Of a DNA stretch of 64,000 nucleotides, positions 63,501 through 64,000 are shown one piece after another. A program made the translations under genes and the position numbers. Source of the DNA: Anisodus tanguticus (Eukaryota > Streptophyta > Magnoliopsida > Solanales > Solanaceae). The notes beneath the pieces are model-generated. The model did not search any database. It was not told the origin of the DNA and saw only the letters and a list, made by a program, of their open reading frames with translations. The stretch's first letter is position 1, and every line of letters begins with the position of its first letter. The stretch covers positions 3,972,646-4,036,645 of the forward strand of contig CM067561.1 of the NCBI GenBank assembly GCA_034509755.1, written 5' to 3'.

Positions 63501-64000
63501 ATTCGGCCCACTCCGGTTGCTTTGGCGCAGGCCGAGTGTCCAATTTCTTTCTTGCCTTTCTTTAGGCCTTCGGATCATTAAGACACGGAAACTCGGCCCA
63601 CCTTACTAGGTGTCCATTACTTTTCCTATGAAATGAATTCGGCACCACTCCGGTCGCCGGAGGCTTTATATGACCGAGTGTCCAATATCATCATATCAAA
63701 GGAATTTTGGCCCACTTCGGTCGCCGGAGGCTTTGTATGATGAGTGTCCAATATCATCCTATGAAGGATCTTCGCCAAATAATATGACGGGCTCAACGTC
63801 ATCAATTTTTAGACTTCTTCCGTTATGATTGGTGCCCGAGATAATTCTTGGCGCTTACTTAAGAGTGGTAACAGTTTTCGCACAGTTAGTGGATCTTTCT
63901 CCATCGTATGTGCGACATACTTTACACACTTTTAATTATTGCACTTAAAAGAACGGATCTTTTTAAGTCGTTTACCAAATCCAATCTTTAAACGGGAAAG
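60514..64000 (-). other. internal region II of the tandem element (cut by window end)
   Basis: Nearly identical in order to 55262-58760: PPT complement, non-coding block, VNLPPGKEPLGCK relic at about 62271-62230, the integrase-start relic at 63280-62890 and the CACTCCGGT...GAGTGTCC repeat cluster. Small substitutions and 1-2 base indels separate it from internal I, most of them at CAG or CTG trinucleotides. The same function call as internal I applies. Confidence 0.6.

Larger units (their letters stand above)
53996..64000 (-). mobile_element. two tandem units of a long-LTR Copia derivative (LTR-internal-LTR-internal)
   Basis: Plus-strand order: LTR I 53996-55261, internal I 55262-59258, LTR II 59259-60513, internal II 60514-64000 (cut by the window end). 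On the minus strand both LTRs start TGTTGGAAATTTGCC after an identical purine tract, so both junctions are internal-to-3'-LTR type and the units are in the same orientation, sharing the middle LTR. The internal parts are nearly identical, about 4 kb, and hold only relics of Copia pol. It is the same family as the solo LTR at 32019. The right end is outside the window, so a third LTR cannot be checked. Confidence 0.8.

Noticed and set aside
1..64000. Intact host gene, defence system or biosynthetic cluster
   Set aside because: Every coding block with a recognisable domain belongs to a retroelement; I found no complete non-element gene on either strand.

Overview
The window is repeat-rich plant DNA, almost certainly from a Solanaceae genome. 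The lineage call rests on four things. The RTE-type LINE ends in the CCCCAGACCTCAC / TGGGATTTCACTGGGTATG tail typical of solanaceous RTE elements and SINEs. Two Copia elements (B, C) have 5'-TA...CA-3' LTR termini, as I recall for the tomato TARE1 family. There is an Ogre/Tat Ty3-gypsy element with a tRNA-Arg-type primer binding site and the CCTACGTATCCCGCCGAGG 3'-UTR repeats, and there is a Sirevirus-type Copia element. I found no intact host gene, no RNA gene and nothing bacterial or viral outside retroelement relics. All coding regions are fragments broken by stops and frameshifts.

Layout. 1-~3.5 kb: 3' end of a Tat-lineage Ty3/gypsy element with an antisense extra ORF, polypurine tract (PPT) and 3' LTR. 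3.5-5.1 kb: AT-rich, with a perfect-looking hairpin and an LTR-like promoter. 5.1-8.2 kb: Copia element A, cut off after integrase. 8.2-16.4 kb: Ogre/Tat-like element E on the minus strand, with a 3.16-kb 5' LTR, tRNA-Arg PBS, only the last piece of integrase, two ~100-bp-period tandem arrays in its 3' UTR, and a truncated 3' LTR. 16.4-17.06 kb: start of a probable hAT-type gene interrupted by E. 17.07-19.3 kb: 5'-truncated RTE LINE. 20.8-24.9 kb (minus) and 25.2-30.0 kb (plus): two related Copia elements B and C, head to head, forming a large imperfect inverted repeat. 30.0-34.5 kb: L1-like LINE H on the minus strand, interrupted by a 1.45-kb solo LTR with a 5-bp duplication. 34.5-37.9 kb: 162-bp tandem repeats, a telomere-like stretch, an acidic ORF remnant and a Stowaway-like MITE. 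37.9-53.7 kb: L1-like LINE G on the plus strand in three pieces, interrupted by Sirevirus-like Copia F (38588-47550, with an envelope-like ORF) and by 3'-truncated Copia D. 54.0-64.0 kb: two tandem units (LTR-internal-LTR-internal) of a long-LTR Copia derivative on the minus strand, the same family as the solo LTR.

The genes do not work together as a pathway; the window is a record of nested insertion, deletion and recombination. The observations I would follow up first are the two tandem units at 54-64 kb, which differ from each other mostly at CAG/CTG trinucleotides (the CHG methylation context, suggesting a sequencing artefact or methylation-linked change); the head-to-head B/C inverted repeat as a possible small-RNA source; the antisense ORF with its own promoter in the Tat element; and the recurring TGTTG...CAACA quasi-palindrome throughout element F.
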